This document shows, one piece after another, positions 1 through 6,139 of a stretch of DNA of 24,355 nt. The position numbers and the translations under genes were made by a program. Below the pieces are notes generated by a model, which saw only the letters and a program-made list of their open reading frames with translations, did not search any database and was not told the DNA's origin. The stretch comes from JACDET01 sp035568375 (GTDB lineage: Bacteria > Patescibacteriota > Microgenomatia > Levybacterales > UBA12049), in contig DATMOG010000086.1 in NCBI GenBank assembly GCA_035568375.1, positions 1 through 24,355 of the forward strand, given 5' to 3'. Position 1 is the stretch's first letter; each line of letters begins with the position of its first letter.

Positions 1-123
1 GTTGCATTAGAGAGAAACAGACTGCGGAAAAACCTTAGTTGGTATCAGGCAAAACAGCAAATTATCCAACATGCTATGAGACAGTATATCCTCAAACCAT
101 CAATCAGCCTTGAGTTTACCTAG
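1..123 (+). CDS. C-terminal fragment of an unidentified protein
   Basis: The window opens inside a reading frame that runs 40 codons to a TAG stop; the other two forward frames close within about 12 codons, so this is the likely coding frame. The visible tail is basic and polar, contains NRLRKNLSWYQAKQQ, and ends in LKPSISLEFT. I do not recognise the family from this piece. It lies 44 bases upstream of the YqeY gene, which has its own promoter. Confidence 0.5.
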   Translation, partial: VALERNRLRKNLSWYQAKQQIIQHAMRQYILKPSISLEFT

Positions 124-152
124 TTTTGCGTAAGTCGTAAAGATACCAGGTG

Positions 153-161
153 TGATATAAT
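153..161 (+). promoter_or_regulatory. Extended -10 promoter of the YqeY gene, predicted leaderless
   Basis: TGATATAAT is a perfect TATAAT with the extended TGn motif. It ends exactly 6 bases before the ATG at 168, so transcription would be expected to start on or next to the start codon. There is no Shine-Dalgarno between the two. No good -35 is visible. Confidence 0.65.
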
Positions 162-167
162 TTCACT

Positions 168-620
168 ATGACCAAACAACAACTTAGAGATGAATTAAAA
201 CAGGCAATGCTTGCCCGAGATACAGAAAAAACGTCAACCCTTCGTATGGTGATTTCAGCACTTGGCTATTCCGAAATCGAAAAAGGCGGAGCCGGTTACG
301 AAGCAACAGAAGAAGACGTCGAAGCAGTGTTGCAAAAACAGGTAAAACAGCGCCGTGATTCTATCGAACAATTCAAAGCAGGTGGACGAGATGAACTCGC
401 CGAAAAAGAAACGAAAGAAATGCAAATTCTTGAAGCATATCTTCCTAAACAAATGGATGAGGAAGAAATAAAAAAACTTGTTGCTGAAGCAATTGTACAA
501 ACAGGAGTAACAAGCGCCTCTGATATAGGAAAAGTCATGGGTGCTCTGATGCCAAAAGTAAAAGGTAAGGCAGATGGCTCTTTGGTAAGCAGACTTGTTA
601 AAGAAAAATTATTAGGGTAA
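168..620 (+). CDS. GatB/YqeY domain-containing protein
   Basis: The 150-residue product matches the YqeY family in full length (usually about 148 residues). It begins with a DELKQAMLARD-type helix, continues with the TLRMVISAL and alternating Glu/Lys helices, and ends with the domain related to the tail of amidotransferase subunit GatB, including LEAYLPKQM near residues 89-97 and DIGKVMGALMPKVKGKADG near 119-137. The GatB tail domain binds tRNA in the amidotransferase; the role of the stand-alone protein is not well settled. The gene is monocistronic here, starts leaderless from its own promoter, and faces secF convergently. The 94 bases between them hold no convincing terminator. Confidence 0.93.
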   Translation: MTKQQLRDELKQAMLARDTEKTSTLRMVISALGYSEIEKGGAGYEATEEDVEAVLQKQVKQRRDSIEQFKAGGRDELAEKETKEMQILEAYLPKQMDEEEIKKLVAEAIVQTGVTSASDIGKVMGALMPKVKGKADGSLVSRLVKEKLLG

Positions 621-714
621 TTGCTATTCCTTACACTCCTTGATGACAACAGGCAGAAATGTACCACATATAGTGTAATTAAGCCTAAGCCAAATACAGC
701 AAAGATCTAACAAT

Positions 715-1629
715 TTACTTTCTTCCTTTAGTATTTCTTTTCTCTATCCGTTCCTGCCAAACAACGAGCAGCTGTGAAGCATTAAAAATTGAAGAATAGG
801 TCCCACTGACAATACCAATTAACATTGCAACAACAAACCACCTGATGGATGTGCCACCAAAAATCAAAAGGGTAAATAGAACTAACATGGCAGTTAACGA
901 AGTATTCAATGAACGCACCAGTGTCTGAAGAATCGAATCATTTACAACTTGTGGAAATGTAGCAGTAATATTTCTTCGCAAATTTTCTCTAATTCTGTCG
1001 AAAACAACAATCGTATCATGAACCGAGAATCCAATAACCGTCAGAAGCGCGGTTACAAACAAGCTATCAACCTCAATACCAAAGAAATGACCAAGTAATG
1101 AAAAAATACCTACTACTACAAGGGCATCATGCAATAACGCAATGATTGCACATACACCAAATCTCCAGCTGCTTGCTGGCTTTCTCACACCACGGAATGC
1201 CCAAGCGATATAGAGCACAATCAATAATGAAGCAATAACAATTGCATTAAATGCATTGACGGTTATTTCTTTGCCAATAACCGGACCAATAGTCTCAAAT
1301 TGATCCTGTCTCACATTACCCGTATTCTTTTTCAAATCTTGTAGAAATTTGGAATCCTGCTTGTCATCCATTGGTTTCGTACGAACAAATACTTGATTAC
1401 TAGATTGTTGTTGTAAAGAAACAATTGAAACTTTTTCCTGAACAAATGTTTTTTTGATATTGGTAATTATCTGTTCATTCACTTTCTGGGGATATACCAA
1501 TATCATCTGAGATCCTCCAGTAAAATCTATTGAAAGAGTAAGACCCCATAAGAACAGAGAGATAACTCCTGGGATGATAATGATTAATGAAAAGGCAAAA
1601 TACCAATTTCTTTTTCCAACAATATTCAT
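715..1629 (-). CDS. secF: Protein translocase subunit SecF
   Basis: SecF is the membrane partner of SecD that helps complete protein export through SecYEG, using the proton gradient. The 304-residue protein has a first membrane span at about 11-31, followed by the family signature DFTGGS at 35-40. A short extracytoplasmic domain (about 41-120) precedes five membrane spans, with the second signature GFSVHDTIVVFDRIREN at 200-216. Length is normal for SecF. Its start lies 2 bases after the secD stop, with no Shine-Dalgarno, so it is probably translated by coupling. It is the last gene of the regulator-secD-secF unit. Confidence 0.97.
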   Translation of the reverse strand: MNIVGKRNWYFAFSLIIIIPGVISLFLWGLTLSIDFTGGSQMILVYPQKVNEQIITNIKKTFVQEKVSIVSLQQQSSNQVFVRTKPMDDKQDSKFLQDLKKNTGNVRQDQFETIGPVIGKEITVNAFNAIVIASLLIVLYIAWAFRGVRKPASSWRFGVCAIIALLHDALVVVGIFSLLGHFFGIEVDSLFVTALLTVIGFSVHDTIVVFDRIRENLRRNITATFPQVVNDSILQTLVRSLNTSLTAMLVLFTLLIFGGTSIRWFVVAMLIGIVSGTYSSIFNASQLLVVWQERIEKRNTKGRK

Positions 1630-1631
1630 AG

Positions 1632-3023
1632 TTATTTTTTATAGAATACCCGCAAAAATGTTCGTGTTACAAAAATTGCCGAAAACATTGAGACAAGTAT
1701 ACCTAAAGCTAACGTCACTGCAAAGCCTCTGATAACTCCTGTTCCAAAATAAAATAATACGGTACTGGTAATAAGACTTGAGATATTCGAATCGCGAATT
1801 GATGGCCAGGCACGAGAAAAACCAAGATCAATAGCATTTGAGAGGGATCTTCCCCGTCGAATTTCTTCTTTCATACGTTCAAAGATAAGAATATTTGCAT
1901 CAACGGCAATCCCAACAGATAAAATAAATCCAGCTATTCCTGCAAGTGTCAACGTCACTGGAATAAGACGGAATAAAGAAAGTACAATAAGTGAATAAAT
2001 AATTAAAGCACCACTCGCAATCACTCCCAATCGACCGTATAACACAATCATAAAAAAGATGATAACAAAAAATCCTAAAGCCCCAGCAATATAACTTGCT
2101 TGTAATGAAGATTGACCAAGCGTCGCTCCAATTGCCTGTTGCTGCAAGACTAAAAGGGAAACAGGAAGTGCGCCAGCATTTAACTGAATTGCCAAATTAT
2201 TTGCTGCTTGCGTAGTAAAATTCCCTGTAATAACAGCATTACCTCCAATAATAGGCTGCTGTACTGTTGGTGCTTCAATAACCTGTTGATCTAATGCAAT
2301 AGCGACAATTTTTCCCACATTCCGGGAAGTAATATCAGCAAACTTTTTCGCTCCGGCAGCGGTAAAGGTCAATTGTACTTGTGGTTTGCCTATATTAGTA
2401 TCAAAGGTAACAGCTGCCTGCTTAAGATCACCGCCACTCAAATCTGTTTGCTTTGGATTTGAACCCACCGTAGCTGAAACACCCACTGGACGTCCTGCTT
2501 CTAAATCCAGAATTGCCGACATAGTAGCGGTCTTTGCTGCCTGACTCGCAATTACCGTTCCTGATCCTTCCCAAAAAGTCAGTTTTGCTGTCTTACCTAC
2601 TAAATTAACAGCCTGGTTTACATCAGTAACACCGGGAATCTCAACGAGGATACGGTAATCGTTACTTACTTTTGCTGTCTGTACAACAGGTTCTGAGACA
2701 CCAAAAAAATTAATTCTCTTCTCGATAACAGCTTTTGCAGAGTTTAAGGCATTATCCCGCTGATCTTGTGGAATATCCTTCATATCTGCTCTAAAGATAA
2801 TGGAGCTGCCTCCTTGCAAATCAAGTCCCAATCGGAATGATAAATCACGAATTTTATTAATTACAGGAATACCAGGATAGGAATAATGGATAGGAACAGA
2901 TTTAAGACTAACAGGATTAGGGAGGGTAACATTAAGAGTCGCAGGAGCTGCAGCAGTAATTACCACACTCAAAATTATCAATAAACCGACAAAAAAAAGT
3001 GCAAGCAGCGAATGCCGTCTCAC
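1632..3023 (-). CDS. secD: Protein translocase subunit SecD
   Basis: SecD works with SecF in late steps of export through SecYEG. The 463-residue protein has membrane span 1 at about 7-26, the signature LGLDLQGGS at 65-73, an extracytoplasmic P1 domain (about 80-300), and five more spans. VGIAVDANILIFERMKEE near residue 370 is the conserved transmembrane motif. It is shorter than the E. coli protein (615 residues), mainly in the P1 region, as in many Gram-positive and CPR forms. The start codon is GTG and overlaps the TGA of the upstream regulator as GTGA (3020-3023). A good Shine-Dalgarno (GAGGAGGG) lies 9 bases upstream, within the regulator's last codons. Confidence 0.97.
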   Translation of the reverse strand: MRRHSLLALFFVGLLIILSVVITAAAPATLNVTLPNPVSLKSVPIHYSYPGIPVINKIRDLSFRLGLDLQGGSSIIFRADMKDIPQDQRDNALNSAKAVIEKRINFFGVSEPVVQTAKVSNDYRILVEIPGVTDVNQAVNLVGKTAKLTFWEGSGTVIASQAAKTATMSAILDLEAGRPVGVSATVGSNPKQTDLSGGDLKQAAVTFDTNIGKPQVQLTFTAAGAKKFADITSRNVGKIVAIALDQQVIEAPTVQQPIIGGNAVITGNFTTQAANNLAIQLNAGALPVSLLVLQQQAIGATLGQSSLQASYIAGALGFFVIIFFMIVLYGRLGVIASGALIIYSLIVLSLFRLIPVTLTLAGIAGFILSVGIAVDANILIFERMKEEIRRGRSLSNAIDLGFSRAWPSIRDSNISSLITSTVLFYFGTGVIRGFAVTLALGILVSMFSAIFVTRTFLRVFYKK

Positions 3024-3595
3024 GCCAAGAATCCCTCCTCATCACCAATAATCATCACGCGAGACCCCGAGAGAATACCAACAAGAAAAGGATCATTACG
3101 TTGTTTACGGAATTTAAATTCTTCTTCAGTCATTGCTGTATAATTTATTTCTGTTCCAAGTCGCATTTCTTCATTACGAATAAGAATTGCTAACTCAGGT
3201 AAAACGATTGTTCCGACAACAATGAGATCAACATCTTCAGGATTTTCTTTAATCCGTCTGATAAATTTCCCTGAAAACATTGCATATTTCATTTTACCGA
3301 GTTTTGCGCGATTTTCAATAATTTGTTGACCAAGCCCAATTGTCTTTGCTCCAATCTTCAATAAATCAAAATAAAATGGATACTCTTTTGAAAGAGAGTA
3401 ATACACTCTATTTGCACGCTGTTCCCGTCGTAAAATACCTTTTTTCTCCAGTGCAATTAATTCACGCCGGACAGCATTGATTTCTTCCTCGATTCGTCTG
3501 ACGCATTCGCGAACATGATACATATCATGAGGAGAGGTGAGAAAGAGATTGAGTAGTTTCACCCTAGTTTTGGATGTAATAAGATCTGAGAACAT
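3020..3595 (-). CDS. Winged-helix regulator with nucleotidyltransferase-like domain
   Basis: The 191-residue product starts with a winged helix-turn-helix (about 1-70): KTRVKLLNLFLTSP, a recognition-helix region around 36-52, and a wing ending RVYYSLSK. The C-terminal part (about 100-190) resembles the small nucleotidyltransferase domain often fused to such helices. DLIVVG preceded by D121-V-D123 fits the catalytic DxD, and E149 could be the third acidic residue. The usual GS that sits 10 residues before DxD is here G109-K110, so catalysis is doubtful. Its stop overlaps the secD start, so it is translationally coupled to secDF. It has its own extended -10 promoter. The domain call comes from motifs; regulation of secDF is inference. 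Confidence 0.75.
   Translation of the reverse strand: MFSDLITSKTRVKLLNLFLTSPHDMYHVRECVRRIEEEINAVRRELIALEKKGILRREQRANRVYYSLSKEYPFYFDLLKIGAKTIGLGQQIIENRAKLGKMKYAMFSGKFIRRIKENPEDVDLIVVGTIVLPELAILIRNEEMRLGTEINYTAMTEEEFKFRKQRNDPFLVGILSGSRVMIIGDEEGFLA
3033..3040 (-). promoter_or_regulatory. Shine-Dalgarno for secD GTG start
   Basis: On the minus strand GAGGAGGG is followed by 9 bases and then GTG. It fixes the secD start at the overlap with the regulator and is one of only two strong Shine-Dalgarno sites I found in this window. Confidence 0.7.
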
Positions 3596-3620
3596 AATGA
3601 GCTAAGGGCAAGGTGAAGAT

Positions 3621-3629
3621 ATTATAGCA
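3621..3629 (-). promoter_or_regulatory. Extended -10 promoter of the regulator-secD-secF unit
   Basis: The minus strand reads TGCTATAAT, a perfect TATAAT with TGn. The expected transcription start is near 3614, about 19 bases before the regulator ATG at 3595. No Shine-Dalgarno is seen in the leader. Confidence 0.6.
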
Positions 3630-3651
3630 AATTTTTACTCAATTTAAATAG

Positions 3652-3668
3652 CGCTAACTAGATCAGCG
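3652..3668 (-). terminator. Weak possible terminator after the DUF3048 gene
   Basis: On the minus strand CGCTGA and TTAGCG form a 6-bp stem (one G-T pair) with a 5-base loop, followed by an AT-rich but not T-only run. It lies 11 bases after the DUF3048 stop. The stem is short, so this is tentative. Confidence 0.3.
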
Positions 3669-3678
3669 GTATATTGTA

Positions 3679-4848
3679 TTACTGAACAGTAACTTCAGAA
3701 CCAGTACCGAGGATTTCAAACCATTGTTTCCCAGCTGTAAAGGTAATTTCATTACCACTAGTATCAGTTAAAATTGTTCTATCTGTCCTGCTTGATTTTT
3801 TCCACGTTGCTTTTACTTCTTTTCCATTCATAAAAACCAAAGCATCACCAGAACCGGTGGTTCCATACAACATATGTTCATTCCCTTGATAACCATCTAT
3901 CGCGTTACTTTCTTTCATAAAAAGAACGATCACATTCATCGTTGTTAATTGTTTACGCGTATTACGGTCTATATGTGATTGTCCACCGTTATCGCGATAG
4001 TAGAGATTATCCTTTGAATTATATGTCCACTTAACTGCATATTCCGGCCCATCCCATGGAATGTTAATCACTTGACTTGCAGGTCTCATACTCACAACTG
4101 GAGCATCAGCAAATTTGTACGGAGTAAAATTCGCATCCCAAGCTTTACCATTTTTATTCACGTTCGTTATTCCTCTCGATTTTCCTATTTCCCACAATTT
4201 TGTTGTTACAGAATACATCGTGTGTTCAGTTGCGGCTTCATGACCAAGACGGGTTTCATCACGATAGTACACAGGAAACCCTATAGAAAATTGATTCAAA
4301 TCATTATATTGATTCCACCCGTAATCAATAATCTGACCAAGGGCATCTGCTGGACCTGGTGAATTTGCACCACCGACATGAGCATATAATGGATTTTGTC
4401 CATACTCTGAAATGAAATCAAGGAAGTATGTCCGTGCAGAACGTACAGGGCCGACGATTCCTGCATCCTGACAGTAGAAAACGTTAAGTGTTCTTGTAAT
4501 ACCTCCTTCTGCAACTGCCTCGTAGGTCACAGCAGCAGCATTAATACCTGATTGTGGACGAGCATCAGTATGATTCTCAATCATAACTCCCAATGGTTCA
4601 TGTGATTGCCACCATGCCGCTTGATCTTTTCCATATTTTACCCCTGTGAGAGGACATGCTTCGGTTTTGGGAACATTTGGGTCAAAAGTTAAAGCTTGAT
4701 AATCGTTATTCACTTTACCAAGAAGTGCAGGATTTGTTTTACCTGCTTGTTGTTCTGCTGAGGTTTGTTTTGAAAATGAGAAATAGGAAACTCCCGCCGA
4801 AAGGAAAAAAACAATGATTGAGAGCAGGATAAGCGCTTTTTTATTCAT
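3679..4848 (-). CDS. DUF3048 domain-containing protein (YerB-like)
   Basis: The 389-residue protein has an N-terminal membrane segment at about 5-24 with no lipobox cysteine, so it is probably anchored and mostly outside the membrane. The DUF3048 core follows, recognisable by CPLTGVKYG (65-73), PLGVMIENHTDARPQSG (85-101), EGGITRTLNVFY (114-125) and GPVRSARTYFLDF (133-145), then AHVGGANSPGP. The C-terminal part from about 250 fits the second DUF3048 domain. The family, which includes Bacillus YerB, has no firmly established function. It starts 3 bases after the stop of the DUF4446 gene, so the two are probably co-transcribed. Confidence 0.9.
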   Translation of the reverse strand: MNKKALILLSIIVFFLSAGVSYFSFSKQTSAEQQAGKTNPALLGKVNNDYQALTFDPNVPKTEACPLTGVKYGKDQAAWWQSHEPLGVMIENHTDARPQSGINAAAVTYEAVAEGGITRTLNVFYCQDAGIVGPVRSARTYFLDFISEYGQNPLYAHVGGANSPGPADALGQIIDYGWNQYNDLNQFSIGFPVYYRDETRLGHEAATEHTMYSVTTKLWEIGKSRGITNVNKNGKAWDANFTPYKFADAPVVSMRPASQVINIPWDGPEYAVKWTYNSKDNLYYRDNGGQSHIDRNTRKQLTTMNVIVLFMKESNAIDGYQGNEHMLYGTTGSGDALVFMNGKEVKATWKKSSRTDRTILTDTSGNEITFTAGKQWFEILGTGSEVTVQ

Positions 4849-4851
4849 ACA

Positions 4852-5307
4852 TTATCGTAATTCGGCTGCTTTATGTAGAGCTTTCTTTTCTTCTTCAGAT
4901 AGTTCATGCTCCACGCTTTTACCATTGGTCACCCGTTTTGTATACCAGCGGGTACCTGAACGAGAATATAATGCCGTAATAATAATTCCCGTATTATGTG
5001 CATCAACTAGGGACAAGATAAAACTTTGATCGCCTCCGGTATCTTTAAAAGGATTAAAACGCAGAAGCCCAATTTTCTGGATATGGTATCCCTCTTCTTT
5101 TTCTATTCTATCACAACGCTCTACCAACTTTGCAATATCTTCTTTTATCTTTTGCTCCCCATGGACAAGATTACTGAGAACTTCATCAAGCATCTTTTTA
5201 TTTACCCCCTGTGTCAGGGTAAGATAATTTTTTCTCAAATGAAACCAGTAATAAGTGAGCACGCCAAGCCACACAATAACTATAAATAGAAAAAGATAAA
5301 GTATCAT
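4852..5307 (-). CDS. DUF4446 family protein
   Basis: The 151-residue protein has one N-terminal membrane span (about 2-21) followed by a probable coiled coil (about 35-75) and a compact C-terminal domain. The family pattern is seen in LLRFNPFKDTGGDQSF (81-96), then SLVDAHNTGIIITALYSR and a final LSEEEKKAL. DUF4446 has no known function; the protein looks membrane-tethered with a cytoplasmic coiled coil. It is the first gene of a two-gene unit with the DUF3048 gene. A possible -10 (TATAAG) lies 8 bases upstream of the ATG, so this start may also be nearly leaderless. Confidence 0.88.
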   Translation of the reverse strand: MILYLFLFIVIVWLGVLTYYWFHLRKNYLTLTQGVNKKMLDEVLSNLVHGEQKIKEDIAKLVERCDRIEKEEGYHIQKIGLLRFNPFKDTGGDQSFILSLVDAHNTGIIITALYSRSGTRWYTKRVTNGKSVEHELSEEEKKALHKAAELR

Positions 5308-5375
5308 AAATAGCTCTTATAACAAAAACTCTTCACTTTTAGCCTTGAATATTTTGTTTAATCCATATTAACCTC

Positions 5376-5405
5376 TTGACAGGCATCAAGTCAATAGTGT
5401 AACCT
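5376..5405 (+). promoter_or_regulatory. Promoter of the 110-aa basic protein gene
   Basis: TTGACA (5376-5381) is a perfect -35. After 18 bases comes TAACCT (5400-5405), a weak -10. The expected start would leave only about 4 bases before the ATG at 5416. The -35 overlaps nested inverted repeats (TTGAC with GTCAA, and CTTGA with TCAAG, 5375-5394), which might be an operator. Confidence 0.45.
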
Positions 5406-5415
5406 AGGCTCATTC

Positions 5416-5748
5416 ATGCCTAAAAAAAGAAAAACTCGCAAGCAAAAAATTCAGACTGCTCAAAAAAAAGATATGGCTCTTGAAATAGAACCACTAGATA
5501 CCCCCTCACAAAAAATTGAGACACAGTCACCTACTCAAAAAACTGCAACTACAGATATGACATTCTCATTTTCGACTACTCCAAAAAAACCAGCAACTCC
5601 CAAATCCACACAACAAATGAGCAATCCAGTAGCCATCTCTACTTCTGAATATGGTTATTTACTAAAAGATCTCATGAAAACTGCGATAGTTACTGGAGCA
5701 ATTGTTATTGCAGAACTCTTAATTCGACTTTTTTATCTTCATTTATGA
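5416..5748 (+). CDS. Small basic protein with one C-terminal membrane span
   Basis: I do not recognise this 110-residue protein. It starts with a strongly basic stretch (MPKKRKTRKQKIQTAQKK), continues with a low-complexity region rich in Thr, Gln, Pro and Lys up to about residue 75, and ends with one membrane span at about 87-108. The span is so close to the C-terminus that the protein looks tail-anchored, with the basic part in the cytoplasm, where it could touch nucleic acid or lipid head groups. It has its own TTGACA promoter and lies 44 bases upstream of the DUF5679 gene, with which it may be co-transcribed. Codon use looks like its neighbours. Reality of the gene is supported by promoter and length; function is unknown. 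Confidence 0.7.
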   Translation: MPKKRKTRKQKIQTAQKKDMALEIEPLDTPSQKIETQSPTQKTATTDMTFSFSTTPKKPATPKSTQQMSNPVAISTSEYGYLLKDLMKTAIVTGAIVIAELLIRLFYLHL

Positions 5749-5776
5749 AATAGAAGTCAATTTTGTAGTTACTTGG

Positions 5777-5788
5777 AAGGAGGTGATC
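5777..5788 (+). promoter_or_regulatory. Twelve-base Shine-Dalgarno of the DUF5679 gene
   Basis: AAGGAGGTGATC is complementary over 12 bases to the usual bacterial 16S rRNA 3' tail (GATCACCTCCTT). Its GGAGG core lies 9 bases before the ATG at 5793. Most genes in this window have no visible Shine-Dalgarno, so this site is exceptional and clearly decides the start. Confidence 0.85.
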
Positions 5789-5792
5789 AATA

Positions 5793-5936
5793 ATGGCATC
5801 AATGTATTGTGTAAAATGTCGCGCAAAAAGAGACGTCGACAATCCTGAACAAGTTACCATGAAGAACGGCAAACCAGCTCTTAAAGCAAAATGTCCAGTT
5901 TGTGGTACCGGAATGTACAAGATTGGTTCAAAATAG
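5793..5936 (+). CDS. DUF5679 zinc-ribbon protein
   Basis: This 47-residue gene is too short for ordinary ORF lists but is well supported. The product has two CxxC knuckles, C6-V-K-C9 near the start (YCVKCRAK) and C34-P-V-C37 (KCPVCGTGM), separated by VTMKNGKPALKAK. This is the pattern of DUF5679, a small zinc-ribbon family common in CPR bacteria and some other groups; zinc binding is inferred from the four cysteines and the function is unknown. A near-ideal Shine-Dalgarno precedes the ATG and a strong terminator follows, which suggests high expression. Confidence 0.93.
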   Translation: MASMYCVKCRAKRDVDNPEQVTMKNGKPALKAKCPVCGTGMYKIGSK

Positions 5937-5951
5937 TCTTGTATAGAGACT

Positions 5952-5973
5952 CCTTGAAATATCTATTTCAAGG
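5952..5973 (+). repeat. Perfect 9-bp inverted repeat in the 3' UTR of DUF5679
   Basis: CCTTGAAAT, a 4-base loop ATCT, then ATTTCAAGG form a perfect hairpin 15 bases after the stop codon. No T-run follows, so it is not a classic terminator by itself. It may stabilise the transcript or form part of a small RNA with the following elements. Confidence 0.6.
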
Positions 5974-6003
5974 AACACTACTCCGACCATATGGTGCACG
6001 GAG

Positions 6004-6034
6004 AAGAAAACCCTGCTTCTGCGGGGTTTTCTTT
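6004..6034 (+). terminator. Rho-independent terminator after the DUF5679 gene
   Basis: GAAAACCCTGC pairs with GCGGGGTTTTC through an 11-bp stem (one G-T pair) with a TTCT tetraloop (6006-6031). It is flanked by A bases before and CTTT after. It is the clearest terminator in the window and closes the 5416-5936 unit. Confidence 0.85.
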
Positions 6035-6103
6035 GTTGCTTATTGATAAAGAGAGCAATGCTACAATAAACCCCACTAAAGGATACCCAAAATGCTCGAA
6101 AGC

Positions 6104-6133
6104 TTGACACATAATTTCTTTAGATGAAACAAT
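6104..6133 (+). promoter_or_regulatory. Promoter of the 533-aa membrane protein gene, predicted leaderless
   Basis: TTGACA (6104-6109), an 18-base spacer, and AACAAT (6128-6133, 4 of 6 matches to TATAAT). The -10 is followed by 6 bases and the ATG at 6140, the same spacing seen upstream of the genes at 168, 12152 and 19510. Confidence 0.5.
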
Positions 6134-6139
6134 AGATCT

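Noticed and set aside
621..714. Terminator between the YqeY gene and secF
   Set aside because: I found no stem of useful length with a T-run on either strand in this gap.
4072..5289. Plus-strand frames over the DUF3048 and DUF4446 genes
   Set aside because: They are antisense shadows rich in Phe, Ile, Ser and His without domains, while the minus-strand frames match known families over their full length.
5991..6107. A 38-codon plus-strand frame starting at ATG after the DUF5679 gene
   Set aside because: It runs straight through the strong terminator and its stop overlaps the next gene's -35. The apparent protein-like string comes from the palindromic terminator sequence, and the minus strand reads a similar one.
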